Shown piece by piece: positions 45,708-57,209 of a stretch of DNA of 64,000 bases. The DNA is from Cordilura impudica (Eukaryota; Arthropoda; Insecta; Diptera; Scathophagidae). Below the pieces are notes generated by a model that was not told the origin of the DNA, did no database searches, and saw nothing but the letters and a program-made list of their open reading frames with translations. The DNA is taken from positions 180,424,626-180,488,625 of the forward strand of contig OY821520.1 in NCBI GenBank assembly GCA_963682025.1, read 5' to 3'. The position numbers and the translations under genes were made by a program. How positions within the stretch are numbered: the first letter of the stretch is position 1; the number at the start of each line of letters is the position of its first letter.

Positions 45708-47395
45708 TGGAATAAATCGGAATACAATTCCATTGCCTCTCTTTTGTTTAACTCAGACTGTGAAAATACAAAGTGAACTTCTAAGACGAAGTGAATGCAT
45801 AAGCATTGGGTTAATATTTTTTTCATGGTCAAATTATATATCTACATGTTTTACTAACAGTCGCTGCCAATACCACACATAAATTGAGCCTTTGTGTAGT
45901 CTGAAGCGAATATAACATCAAACAATTTGACACATACTATTTCGATAAGAATTATTTTAAAACTAATGAAAACACAATTATACCATGTCTTCATTTAAAT
46001 TTCTCCTTTACATAGCATTTGCATTTACGTCGAAAAAAAACGCCAAACTACATCATTTTCCAAGTATCAGTACTCGTAGCCATCAGTAACGAATTCCTTT
46101 ATTACCTTATTTCGGTATTTGAAAAGTATTAAAAATTTTATAAAAAAAAATTATATCCCTAATATTTTTAAATACAATTGAATTATTACCTTATTTCGGT
46201 ATTTGAAAAGTATTAAAAATTTTATAAAAAAATTATATCCCTAATATTTTTAAATACAATTCTTCGAATATTCTATATCATAATTCTATTTATAGATACA
46301 TGCATATTTGTACTCTTTTTTTTCGAACATTAATTGTTATAAAATTGCTTTTACCTACAAAAGCATTTATTGTCTAAGTAATACCACTTTTATTCCTCTC
46401 TTCTGTTAACTCCAAATTAATGCTAACATTTAAGAAAAAAAAAATATTAAAGGAGAGTTCCAAAGAGGAGAGGAATATATCCAATTTATTTCGTGTTGTA
46501 AATTAGTAATTTTAAAAAGCACATATTGGTGCGGAGAAAAATTAAATTCGTTGATCATACATTTAAAGTACATTTAAGTTCATTATTAAATTTAATTAAT
46601 ATTACATTTTGTTAGATTAGAATAAGAAATCGTTACATATCTAGCATAAAAAAAACAAAACATATCGTCAGTGGAGAAGGCCTTCAACATCTGATACGTA
46701 CATACTTAAATATTAGCTTACAACAACAAAATATAGATTAATATGTAAGTCAACTTTTTCTTTATACTTTAATATGAAATTTGATTTTATCTTAATGCTT
46801 TGTAATGTGGAGTCTTTGATTAGTGATTTTTATTGTGAATATCGAAATTAAAGTTTTTACTAAATGATTGAAAAAATCGCCACACTTACTAGATGTTTTT
46901 TTTTTTTTGTTAATAATTTTTATGTTCTTATAATCATTAGATAGTCATTAATAATTATTATATCGGTTAGTGATTAGTATATTTATCTAGTAATGGATCC
47001 TAAATTTTCGAATTTTTTAAATTAATAAACAATATGAATTTGTAATTTGAAACCATGCTCTGAAATCCTTTAACAATAATGTTGTTGAATTGGGTCTCTA
47101 TAACACCTGGAGGCATTGGAAGGGTAGGGTCTAGGGCAGGGCTTCAAAATTTGTCCTGCGCGTACTTTTAAGAAGAAAACTCTTGGTTATTTTTTTTTTT
47201 GTAATTTCTGTTGTTGTTTTGGTGTGCACAATATTTTTGTTGTAGCCGTGGTTATATTAGGAAGTTTAGAAATGGAAAATAACGAATCCACGAAACTGAA
47301 ACTACCGGTGTAAAGCAAGGTGCACACGCTTCCATATAAACTTCAGCCAAATATACTTAAACAAACCACCAAAGAACATGCCCGGTTTCATAACA
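45708..47395 (+). repeat. 3' LTR, 5'-truncated
   Basis: Matches 39464-41023. It holds a tandem duplication of about 85 bp near 46100-46260 (accttatttcggtatttgaa occurs twice) and an extra segment near 46290-46325 that is absent from the 5' copy. Otherwise the final 1 kb differs at only a few sites. It ends at TAACA where the I-clade LINE resumes. Confidence 0.85.
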
Positions 47396-47900
47396 CTATT
47401 TAAACACCATCCACTCACATTTTAAATCAAAGAACACACTAAAATGGAGTATATATCAACATAATTACAAAATTAATAATCCCAAAGGAACAAAACCAAC
47501 ATATCCTACTATCTGCTCCAATAGTGTAACCAACAAAATAGTACGCCTCCGAATCGGTCACAACAAATTTTCACATTAATATCTACTCGATAAAACAACA
47601 CCTCCAAAATGTCCATCCTGTTATTCTGAACATAACATCACCCGCGTTCTAGATGATTATCCCGTCCCGTCTTTCATTCGTCCAGAGTTAAAATTTTCGG
47701 ATCTAGTCTTCCATCTGATCTCCTAAAAACAGTTAATGAAAAAAACATTAAACAAATTTGTAAATACATTTTAGAAAATAAACTACGGAACCTTATATGA
47801 TTTATAAAATCACAAATTCGGAGTCGAAAGCCACAGCAGCTAGAACTCTTAGCTTAAGTTAGTTACAATAATTATATTAATGTACTTAATAATGAATAAA
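47396..47900 (+). pseudogene. I-clade LINE, C-terminal part, right half
   Basis: The readings NKIVRLRIGHNKFSH and TPPKCPSCYSEHNITRVLDD match the conserved end of I-clade ORF2 (RLRIGH...H, then C-x2-C...H...C zinc finger). It continues the element at 38092-38949. The A/T-rich tail (aataaataaataaa near 47895) marks its end. Confidence 0.75.
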
Positions 47901-47929
47901 TAAATAAATTTATATTTGCGGCCTTTGGT

Positions 47930-48034
47930 TTGAATACAAGGTTTCATAGACACACAGACAAACACACAGCCAGACACTCGGACGGACATGAATCAAAAAT
48001 ATTCCATTTTTGGTAGTTACAAACATCGGTACAT
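47930..48034 (-). repeat. mini-me-like repeat, left part
   Basis: Minus-strand orientation: it contains cacacagacaaacacacagcc and cggacggacatg (GTCC-type core, inverted), then ggtagttacaaac, as in the copy at 21527-22288. It is interrupted by the TIR element at 48035 and resumes at 49635. Confidence 0.6.
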
Positions 48035-49630
48035 CAGCAAATCCTGAGAAGTGGTGAACTCCAAGCCAAAAAAAATGTTATTTAATATGCACATGTCATA
48101 CATCAAATTAAAGCACAAGATTTCTACTTCTAAGTTGGTAAGGACATCAGTGGTGTGTTTTTTATCAAAGGAATTGCAAAATCTCAAGTTTCAAGGTAAA
48201 AAATATTCCTTTTATAAAAACTGATTAACGTGTCACAACCGTAACAAAAAGTATACTTTCAGTTAGAATGAAACGGATTCTGTCCTCATTATTGTTTTGT
48301 AACATGTGTAATAATATCAAAAGTAACACTGGCCATGTGTGCAAGCATAATATAAACAAAAACGCTATTTTGCCCAGTTAAAACTATTTTTAATTATTTT
48401 TAATTACCGTTGTGACACACATGTTGTTACGGTTGTGACACAAAATGTTTCGGTTGTGACATGTTATTTTTGTTGCTGTTATTTACACACTATAAATATA
48501 GGGTAAAAGATAGTTTCCATTATAAGGAACATATACACAATGTACACAACACACACGTGGAAAAAGAAGAATCATACACATTGTAACACAATTACACGAT
48601 GTATAAATAAAACTCATGCCGTATTATGTTTTTCCTACTAATGATGATTTTGACACTGATGTTGGAATAGAACAGATAAAATGTTATTTGCCCATTACTA
48701 AAGAAGTTCGGGTGAAATTATATTTCAAAGATAACAAGTTTTTAAATTTAGTTTATTCATAATATTGTTATATCAGTATTGTTTAAGTTTATTGTTTATA
48801 TTTTGTCAATCGAATTAACGAATTTATCTTTATGTATTTAATTCATGAATTTTATAAAACTGTGTTGTTTTATCTGAGATACAACTCTTTAATTATACCA
48901 CATATAAATACCACATTTTTGTATGACATTTTTACAGTCCATTTTTATACATCGGAAGGTACAGATGAAATAAAATAAAAACCGTAACATTGAACCAAAT
49001 GTGTGTTTTCAATTGCATTTCTCACTGAAACAAACTGAACAAGTATTCCAATAGCTATACAGTTACAACTAACTCCAAGGGACCGCTAAAATTAAAATTT
49101 TTAATGAAATTTTTTTGTAATAAAACTAATGTCAATGCATTTGTTTTTTCTTGCTTGAAACTTTCTCGCTTGTGGGTTACATAAACTCTATGATAAATGA
49201 GGTATTTCTATTTATTTATGTATTATGTCACAACCATAACGCACCTATCACAACCGTTACAATTTTTTAACATCTTTTTTCTAAAGGACCAAGAGAAAAA
49301 TTTTTGAATACAACTTTAAATAGTTAAATATATATCTGTTGTGACAATTACATTTTTTTCATTTCTTTATTTTTCTCAAGGGGGCACAAAACGTGAATGA
49401 TCATCAAGGGAAAAAATATGCGTCACCAATTGTGTCACAACCGTAACAACAGCAAACTAATTTTTTTACAATAAGTACAATAGTAAACTGAATAATTGAA
49501 GGTTCCATAATTGTACCTTTAGGTGAATGCTAAACCCCAAAAATTTTTCATAATGTTTTCATAAGACAGAGCAGCTGCAATCACCTGGTAAAGGTGTACT
49601 TTGTGTCATAACCGTAACCAGGATTTGCTG
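48035..49630. mobile_element. TIR element T2 with subterminal 15-mer repeats
   Basis: It has inverted ends CAGCAAATCCTG (48035-48046 and 49619-49630) and a perfect 4-bp target duplication ACAT (48031-48034 and 49631-49634). It sits in a mini-me-like repeat whose sequence is continuous when the element is removed. Eight near-copies of TGTCACAACCGTAAC lie inside, at 48231, 48404, 48426, 48447, 49226, 49246, 49433 and 49604, in both orientations and mostly near the ends. It is non-autonomous: the only open reading is a 48-codon remnant. Confidence 0.8.
48616..48762 (+). pseudogene. Small ORF remnant within T2
   Basis: ATG to TAA, 48 residues, beginning MPYYVFPTNDDFDTDVG and ending KDNKFLNLVYS. 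It may be the C-terminal scrap of the lost transposase. I do not recognise it; the reading could be chance. Confidence 0.3.
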
Positions 49631-49634
49631 ACAT

Positions 49635-49700
49635 ACAAATTATACCCTGACTACAGAACGGTATAGGGCATGAAAACGTATTTTGCTTCTCTTTTTAACA
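49635..49700 (-). repeat. mini-me-like repeat, right part
   Basis: acaaattataccctgac, then acggtatagggcatg: the usual end of the repeat, continuing from 48034 across the T2 insertion. Confidence 0.6.
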
Positions 49701-49946
49701 AAATTTAATAAATATTATCAGGTTTTATTAACTATTTTTTAGATTTCTTTTTATTATACACAATATTTACATATTTGTGATATCTAAACGGCAACAACGT
49801 TCTTTAAAAAAAAAATAAAAAGTATTTAATGTGCAAATGTATTTATTGCGGTAGATACATAAAACATAAATAACTCAAGTATTTTTATCCTTATTTGTTA
49901 AGAGTGTACATTACAAACATGTAATAATATATTTACGATTTTACAG

Positions 49947-50135
49947 ATGAAGAAGGCCAAGATGCTGGGGGACTATTGCGAGAGTGGTATATAATTATAT
50001 CAAAGGAAATATTTAACCCAATGTATGCTTTGTTTTGTGTTTCTCCTGGCGACCGTGTAACGTATATGATCAATCCATCAAGTTATGCAAATCCAAATCA
50101 TTTAAGCTATTTTAAATTTGTTGGGCGTTTGATAG
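49947..50135 (+). CDS. HUWE1: HUWE1 ortholog, exon 4 of window (HECT N-lobe)
   Basis: 189-nt exon between ttttacag and GATAG|gtaagt, phase 1 to phase 1. Residues [20 protein letters not shown] and FNPMYALF, then [14 protein letters not shown] and [11 protein letters not shown], match the HECT N-lobe of HUWE1 almost residue for residue. In the known fold this is the start of the catalytic domain. It is flanked by introns of 31.8 and 13.4 kb. Confidence 0.98.
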
Positions 50136-50696
50136 GTAAGTGAAACAAATAAACTTTTCACGCTATTTTATATTTTTACTTCATCATTTGGGATGCTATT
50201 TTAGAAAACTTAAAAAAAAATTGAGGATACAAAGTAAAACCAGCAGGTGTGTCCAGTATCCCTTGATGTTTAGCTGACATTACAAGATTACACATTGCAT
50301 TACAACACTTCTTTGAATTAATTTTGTTTTACAATAACAAGAGTAAAATTATATTATACAATTTTTATTGTGAGCAAAATTTTTTGTTTTGTTTTGTGCT
50401 CTTTTGGAGAGACATTATTTTTCTCTCCCATTCGAACATGGGACAGCTAAAATGAGGATCAGCTGCCGATGACAAACATACTATATTCAAAAGTAGTTAA
50501 TACTATCATCTACAAAAAGCATTAAATGCTAAAGAACAACCGGAAAATATGAGTGCGCCCACGACTGTGCCGTCTAAAGTTTATTACCAATTATAACAAT
50601 ATTCAAAAATACAGCGGTTTGACTTTGAAAATTTTATAAAATAATTTTATTATTTTCTATAAAAAAAAAAAAATCTTATTTTCGATCTTTATCAAT
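50136..50696. other. Start of 13.4-kb intron, no gene
   Basis: AT-rich. A block at about 50405-50580 is less AT-rich and may be an old repeat, but no family was recognised. Confidence 0.4.
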
Positions 50697-50902
50697 TTAA
50701 TGATTGAGTTTGAAATTGTTCAGGCTCAAGATCAAATGTTTTTACTTTAAATAAAGCAAAAGCATTAGCACATTTATTTCGGGAAGAGTTACCAACCCTA
50801 TATAAATCAATTTTTGAAGTAAATGTGGCAATGTTTTTTGTTTTATTTAAAGTAAAAACATATGATCTTGATGCTGATTAATTTCTAACTCAATCATTAT
50901 AA
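50697..50902. repeat. Foldback repeat, arms about 85 bp
   Basis: The left arm 50697-50780 and right arm 50815-50902 are inverted copies (gatcaaatgtttttacttta / taaagtaaaaacatatgatc). The loop holds gaagagttaccaacc. The right arm is also related to repeat X at 24453-24700. Confidence 0.7.
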
Positions 50903-50954
50903 AATAAATAAAAAACCACTTCCATTGTTTTAAATATTTGTTGAACAAATTGCA

Positions 50955-51110
50955 ACGTCAAAGTTAATCTTTTTTCACGGCAAGTCTATCGACCAAGTTT
51001 CAGATCGATCGGATAATGGGAAATGGATTTTAAATCACTCCGTGACTATGAGTTAAAAGAAGGAGTTTAAAAATTAACTTTACAAAAACAATCATACACT
51101 ATCATGAAAA
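50955..51110 (+). mobile_element. LINE-D tail fragment
   Basis: One unit of the LINE-D 3' tail (gcaagtctatcgaccaagtt, then tcactccgtgacta), followed by gagttaaaagaaggagtttaaaaatta as at 63001-63030. It lies directly upstream of LINE-D copy 1. Confidence 0.6.
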
Positions 51111-51651
51111 CTAATCAAAAACCATCATTAAAAAACTCCTCCTCACAAAAGGGCCAGAGCCCGCATTGATATAATACGTATATAAATAATAATCTAACCC
51201 ATAAAAACAAAGTTGTTATTAAAAATTAAATAAAGCGGAATAAGACAGTGAAAAGCGGTAGAAATAAGAATATATCCAATAAAACGACATTTTTAAGACT
51301 AATATCACAAAAATAATCAACTACATATAAAGAAAAGTGCAAAAACAGTGAAAAAATTTTCCAAAATTAAACCCTAAATAAAAAAAAGCAAATAAAATAT
51401 AAATTATAAATCAGCTGTGGGTGGAGCCTTAAAACTTTCATTGGCGTTACCAGAACCACAAAAACATTTGGTTAATGTTAATCATTACAACATAAGTCAC
51501 AACATTTACGTTAGTAAAAGTTTTTAGTATATGAATATAATACAGCCCTGAGGTAGGCAACACTTCTTTTTTCTTTTTTTATTACCATTCCTTCGGAACT
51601 TAACCCTGGTAAGGCAAATACCTCAACATTGGACTAATCTATAATATTAAT

Positions 51652-52480
51652 ATGGATAATAATGCTAAAACCCAATCAGCGAAACGCAGGCTTGGTGAAC
51701 TTTCGCCTAATAATAATGAAACCGGTAATCCTATGAGTACAATGGCGATACATGACTTAATGAAAATGATGGTAACACATGTTCCAATCAAGAAAGATTT
51801 TTGGGAAATAAAAAAAAGGTAACCGAAAACTCCACTTAGCTAGATGATTTAAAAGCAAAAATGAAGCACTAAAAGGCGAAATAAAGCAACTCAGAGATGA
51901 AAGAAATAAAGATCAACAACAAATAATGTACCTCCAAGAATATTCTAAAAGAAATAATATTATCTTCAAAGGCATATCATCAAGAAAATCTTTGGAAGAG
52001 GACATTAAAGAATGCTGTAAACAAAATTTAGAACTATCAAAAGAAGTAATAATAATATCTAATAGAAAACTGTACGAAAATAATGGTAAATTGGGAGTCG
52101 TTGCGGAATTTCAATCTGTAGATATGGTGAAAGAGATATTTAAAATCACTAAGAACTTAGCAGGATCAGAAATATGTCTTGAACGAGATCTAAGCACGGA
52201 GAAGCCACAAGAAAAACGAGTAATGATTCAACTTAAAAAAACAATCATTGAGATAAGTAGCAGATACAAAATTATGGTTCGTAACGAAAAAATGAAAATA
52301 GGAGATAAAAGGCTTTGTTGGAATAAAAATAAGCAGTTTACTTGCGGAAAACAAATGGGAGACGAAGTTCTTAAAAAATTATATGGAGATATTTTAAACT
52401 CTGTCAGCATTAATTTTAATCAAATTTTAATGAATTTAAATTCAAAAAACTGTTACCGATTTCAAAAACTCACCAATTAA
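51652..52480 (+). pseudogene. LINE-D ORF1, one frameshift
   Basis: It starts MDNNAKTQSAKRRLGELSPN and runs 56 codons to a TAA at 51820, at an A-run. After a shift the frame is open to 52480: a coiled-coil-like KLRDERN region, YLQEYSKRNNIIFKGISSRK, an RNA-binding-like domain with VVAEFQS and LERDLSTEKPQEKRVMIQLK, and a basic end. The layout (coiled coil, then an RRM-like RNNIIFKGI block) resembles L1-type ORF1 RNA-binding proteins. Confidence 0.65.
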
Positions 52481-52499
52481 ATCCAAAAAAAAATATTGT

Positions 52500-53658
52500 A
52501 AAACCTACTCGTATATACCAAAATAATGAAAATGATAAATTAATGTTTTTTTGTCATGGGTTAGAAAATAAAGTTTTATTCAATGATTTCTTTCAGTGTA
52601 TAAAAACTAGCAACATTTTTATATTATTAGAAACTCACATCACTGCAGTTAAGGTAGAAAGATTTTAAAAGTTTTTCAACGGTTATGATACATATTGGAA
52701 GCCAGCTGTCAAGAATTGTAGATATGGAAGGGAAATTGCGAGCTACGTTAATGGTATAAAAAACTATTTACGGAAATTATAATATTAATCACGAATTTAG
52801 TGTACGAGATGGGATAGAATTAATAATCATCAGAACATCCACAAAATTATTCAATATAATGCCACTATATATGAGAACAGCAACTTGGAAGGACGATTTC
52901 GATATAATAAGATTTTTAACAAATGAAAATATACAAAACCTATTTGTTGTTGGAGATTTAAATATCCGTATTGGAAATCAACAACAACACCTAGATGATT
53001 TCATTAAAGCTACTTTGAAGCTGGTACCGACATGAGAAAATCTAACGATGCCGAAATAAACTCAAAAAGCAAATTATTTTTAGAACACTGCCAAGACTTT
53101 GGATTACACGTTCTTAACGGATGCACAAAAGGTGATGAACTGGGTCAATTTACCTTTCTGAATGTTGTCGGAGAATCGGTGAATGATATATGTGCAGCAG
53201 CACACGATAATCTGAATATTGTAGATAATTTTAGAGTAGGAAACAAAATATGGTCTGATCATATGCCAATAGTTTTAACGGTAAAAGTAAAAGGAAGAAA
53301 CATTGATAAACCAATGAATATGCTACCACAACAAATATGGGATGAAAGAAAAGGAGGAGAATACCAGCAAAAACTGAATCATGAAATAAGCTCATACAGA
53401 CAACGAAAGGATACTTTGGATTTACAAGACTTTATAGAAGCCATGAATTCGGCTAACCCTTCAAAACTTAAAAACAATGTTAAGCAACAAATCTCAAAGG
53501 AAAACAAATGGTTTAGCTTCAAGTGTTTTAACTCTAGGGAAAGATTCTTTAAAGCATTACAAAATCCTACAGAAAAAAGTAGATTAAATTATATTGTTGA
53601 GAATAAAAAATTCAAGGATTATGCGAATTTAGTAAAATTGAATACTACAAGGGCATAG
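52500..53658 (+). pseudogene. LINE-D endonuclease
   Basis: Degraded readings give FFCHGLENKV and ILLETHITAVK (catalytic Glu, near 52625), then weak blocks to LFVVGDLNIRIGN (52945). A 208-codon open stretch (53032-53658) follows with LHVLNGCTKGDELGQFTFLN, VNDICAAAHDN and WSDHMPIVL, the SDH end of the endonuclease. Several stops lie between 52660 and 53030. Confidence 0.75.
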
Positions 53659-53659
53659 A

Positions 53660-55067
53660 AAACAAACTAAATCAAGTAAAAAATAATAAAGATTGGTGGA
53701 ACCAAATCAAAGTTGTAAAGCAGCAAATCCCTGAAATACCACTACATCAATTTAAACAGTACTTCCTAGAACTGCTAAACCCCCCACAAATTTCAAATAC
53801 CATTGAATATGCACCAATGTTATTTATGGACAATGATTTAGATCGCCCAATTACACTGGTAGAAATAAAAATTGTATTACCAAAAGCAAAAAACTATAAA
53901 GCACCTGGAGAAGATCGGGTTAGCTATGAATTTTTTAAAAAGCACCAGATATGGTACTCAAGGAACTTGCAAATTCTTATAATATAATTTATGAATTGGC
54001 CCAACTAGATGAAAAATTTACGAAAAGCATAATTTTTCCTATATATAAAAAAGGTGATAAGGGTATTACGAGTAACTATCGTGTAATATCGTTCAATGGA
54101 TGTAATAGCAAAAATTTTTATGGGTATTTTAAAAACAAGGGTAAATTTATGGCTAAACAAACACAATATTATATATAGATAATTTGTACAACTTAGCAGC
54201 AATTGCTTATCTAAAATATAATGAAAATAAAAAGCTATACGCTTTTTTGTATATTTTCGTGCAGCTTTTGATAAAGTCTCTAGAAAAGCTCTGTTTTACA
54301 AACTCCAGAGTACTGGTTTATCAACAAAGATGACTAGAATTATTCAGAGCATATACAGCCGTACCAACTTTGCAGTTTGGACTGGAGAAGTTTTATCGAC
54401 AGATTTTGCGACATGTACTGGGGTAAAACAGGGGTACCTGCTGTCGCCAACGCTTTTCTCGATTTATTTAAATGACTCACACGAGTATTTAGAAGGAGGA
54501 GTTAATGTGGGTTCACTAATTATCAGATTATTAATGTGCGCTGATGATATAGTAATTTTAGCAGACGATATTCTTACCATGCAGTCTATGATCAACAAGC
54601 TGAAGAGATATTGCGATATATGGAGCCTAGAAGTCAATCTAACTAAATCGGAAATGATGATATTCAGAAAAGGAGGGAGACTTCAAATGAATTACTTGGA
54701 GAATGCATCTTATACAAATCGCTTTTATGCAAAACTGAATTATAGAGAACCACAATGCTATTTTGATTTTAGTAACAATATGAGAGCAGTAAGCTATATT
54801 TTCAAAGCCAGATGTGACCCTATCGAGCTCAATGGAACCAGGTTTCAACAGCAAAGGTCTCGTATATGTTCTTTATGTAACTTGAACGAAATAGAAGATA
54901 TTCTTCACTTCATGGCCCATTGCCCCATTCTGCGTGAGATAAGATACAATCACTTTAAAAAGACAATGCTACGAGAAATTGATTTAATTGATATTTTAAA
55001 TAATGCAAAAGAAAATTTTAATGACGTATATCATTATATGGTATATGCGATTATAGAAATGAGTTAA
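53660..55067 (+). pseudogene. LINE-D reverse transcriptase with in-frame deletion
   Basis: The readings are KAPGEDRVSYEFFKK (53899), TSNYRVISFNG (54070) and AAFDKVSRKALFY. A long open frame (54330-55067) follows, with GVKQGYLLSPTLFSIYLND and LLMCADDIVILADD. The usual Tyr of the catalytic box is Cys here, while both Asp remain. After SEMMIFRKGGR the frame jumps directly to a C-terminal region with CSLCNLNEIEDILHFMAHCP, a Cys/His finger. Comparison with copy 2, which has about 300 more residues there, shows a deletion that preserved the frame. Confidence 0.8.
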
Positions 55068-55133
55068 TCAATGACTACAATTATTAATTCTACTATTTTT
55101 CTATTTTCTCAAATCTCGATAAAATCATATATA

Positions 55134-55539
55134 TCGCACCTGTACATCTAAAGTGAGTCAACTCAAAATTTTTCAATATTCACTTTTTGCAAGAAAACGA
55201 TACACAGTGGTCATATCTATTCACTGTAAAAATCTTACATCGATTTTTCTAGTCTTTCGTAAAAAAAATACTGTTGTAACCCTCTTTGTGTTATAAGAGT
55301 AGCTTCTTTAGAATCCACTAAAAAGACTTATTTGGAGTTGCACCCAAAAAAACTTGTTATTTTTGATGATCACTGAAAATCGCAAAAACAACTACTGTTG
55401 ATACATATGTATTATTCGCAATTCCTTACAATGAAACAACTGTTTTTCAATTTTATAAGAAATATAAAAAAACCCGTTTTTTGCCTCTACTGAAAATTTG
55501 TAAATTTTGAGTTGACTCACTTTAGAGGTACAGGTGCGG
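55134..55539. mobile_element. TIR element T1, copy 2 (MITE)
   Basis: 406 bp with inverted ends TCGCACCTGTAC / GTACAGGTGCGG that extend to about 40 bp and include AAAGTGAGTCAACTCAAAA. TA flanks both sides. Same interior as 37018-37403. Inserted in the LINE-D copy 1 3' UTR. Confidence 0.85.
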
Positions 55540-55889
55540 TATGTACTATTTAGATCTTTTTTCCGACTGACGACAATAAGTCATAGTCGTATGTTCTATT
55601 TTTTTTTTTACATATTTTTAATTATAATATTATAATTTGTAATTTAATGAAATGAATTGAAAATAAAGACCAAGTAACTAATTAACTATTAAAACTCTTT
55701 CTTTCTATATGCATATGTGTTTTGAATCTCCCAGTGACTATTTTAAAATTGCTCTTTGGTCACAACAAGTCTATGGACCAAGTTTCAGATTGGGCTTTAA
55801 ATCACTCCGTGACTGTGCGTGACTATGCGTGACTATCTTTAAGTTAATATTTGGAGACAACAAGTCTCTGGACCAAGTTTCAGAAGATA

Positions 55890-56770
55890 AACCGAGAGAT
55901 ATACGCTCTCAAAGGATTATAAACATCCAAAAATCCTATGGCAGAAGTGAGGAATATGTTTAAAGAGAAATTGGACATAAGCCCTAAAATAACCTCTGCA
56001 AGAAAATTTTCGAAATAAATAAAACAATGGCGGTTATTATTGAATTAAGTTATCCAGATGATATTGAAAACATTTTCAAAAACACAAGATAGTTGGTCGG
56101 AACTAAAATAAGTATTGAACGTGATCTTATTCCAAACAGGCAAGAGCGAAAAAAGTAGCTTTACTTTGAAGAAAAAATATTGGATATTAGTAGGGAATTT
56201 AATAGCAAGTGGTGGTATGATATGCGGCATAAATAAAAAGTTAATATGGCTGTAACTTACGTGATCAAAGATATAAGTAATATAATGTTCTTCATATTTA
56301 ATACAAAAATTATAAAATTCACATTAGTTCCTATTTACTCAAGGCTAGCAAACTGGAGAAAATAATTTAATAATTTGAAAGGGTTCTTTGAAAATAATGC
56401 TATTACCAGTACAATTTTAATTGGAGATCTCAATGTGAGAATTGAAGAGTTAAATCAGGATATTGATTAAATTTATCAAGAACTTTTTGCAGCAGGACTT
56501 GAGAAAAGAAAATCTAAAGATAAAACAGTAAATTCATAAGGAATGCAACTTATTGATATGTGTACTGATAACAACTTATTGATATTATATGGAAGAACTA
56601 AAAGTGATAAAGAAGGTGTTCTGACATATCTTAGCTCCACGGGAGAATCCGTCAATGATATTTTACTATACACAGAGGATTCTACTATCGTAAATCACAT
56701 TTGGTCAGATCAGTTGCCAGTAAGGTTTGGATTGCAGGTAGTAAATATGGATGATAAAATTAAGAAATAG
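55890..56770 (+). pseudogene. LINE-D copy 2 ORF1 end and endonuclease
   Basis: In scattered frames: SYPDDIENIFKNT, SIERDLIPNRQERKK, TSTILIGDLNVRIEELNQD (56410) and LTYLSSTGESVNDIL (56625), ending in HIWSDQLPV. These are the same blocks as in copy 1 but with more stops, so this copy is older or less constrained. Confidence 0.7.
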
Positions 56771-57209
56771 AACTTAATCCCTAAATTATACTGGAAGGAT
56801 AATACGAAAGATGAATATCAGCGAAAACTGAATGACAATTTAGAAAGATTAAGTTTAGTACACGTAGACCCAAGCCTCAAACGCTCTGTGATATAATAAA
56901 GAAATCTTCCCCTACAACTGGTAAACAAAACCGAAGTTTTGAACCAAAAGATAGTTGGATAACTACAATTTCAACGTTGTCAGAAAAATATTATTTTAAA
57001 TATTTTTAGAAACGCAAAATGTCTACAAGATAAAGATCATTAATTAAAAACGCAAAAAGAATATAAACATATATGCAAGGAAAGCAAACACAAATACTAC
57101 CAGCTGATAAATAACACAAGATAGTAAACAGTGGTGGAGAATTGCAAAGGAAATTCGAAATAGTAACTATAAAATTTGTTCACTTATATCTGCGGTATCT
57201 TTTAATATT

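Larger units (their letters stand above)
38950..47395 (+). mobile_element. LTR retrotransposon (Gypsy/mdg1-like) inserted in an I-clade LINE
   Basis: About 8.4 kb with two long direct repeats as LTRs, a primer binding site, a gag region with a RING-H2 relic, protease, RT, RNase H and a truncated integrase, all + strand. The left edge is uncertain: TG at 38950 or 38999. The right LTR ends ...TAACA at 47395. No target duplication could be matched. Confidence 0.9.
51185..55870 (+). mobile_element. LINE-D copy 1, 5' leader to 3' tail
   Basis: A + strand non-LTR element with leader (51185-51651), ORF1, endonuclease, RT, a shortened C-terminal part and a 3' tail. TIR element T1 copy 2 is inserted in its 3' UTR. 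The tail holds two units at about 55760 and 55855. The next LINE-D copy begins immediately after it. Confidence 0.75.
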
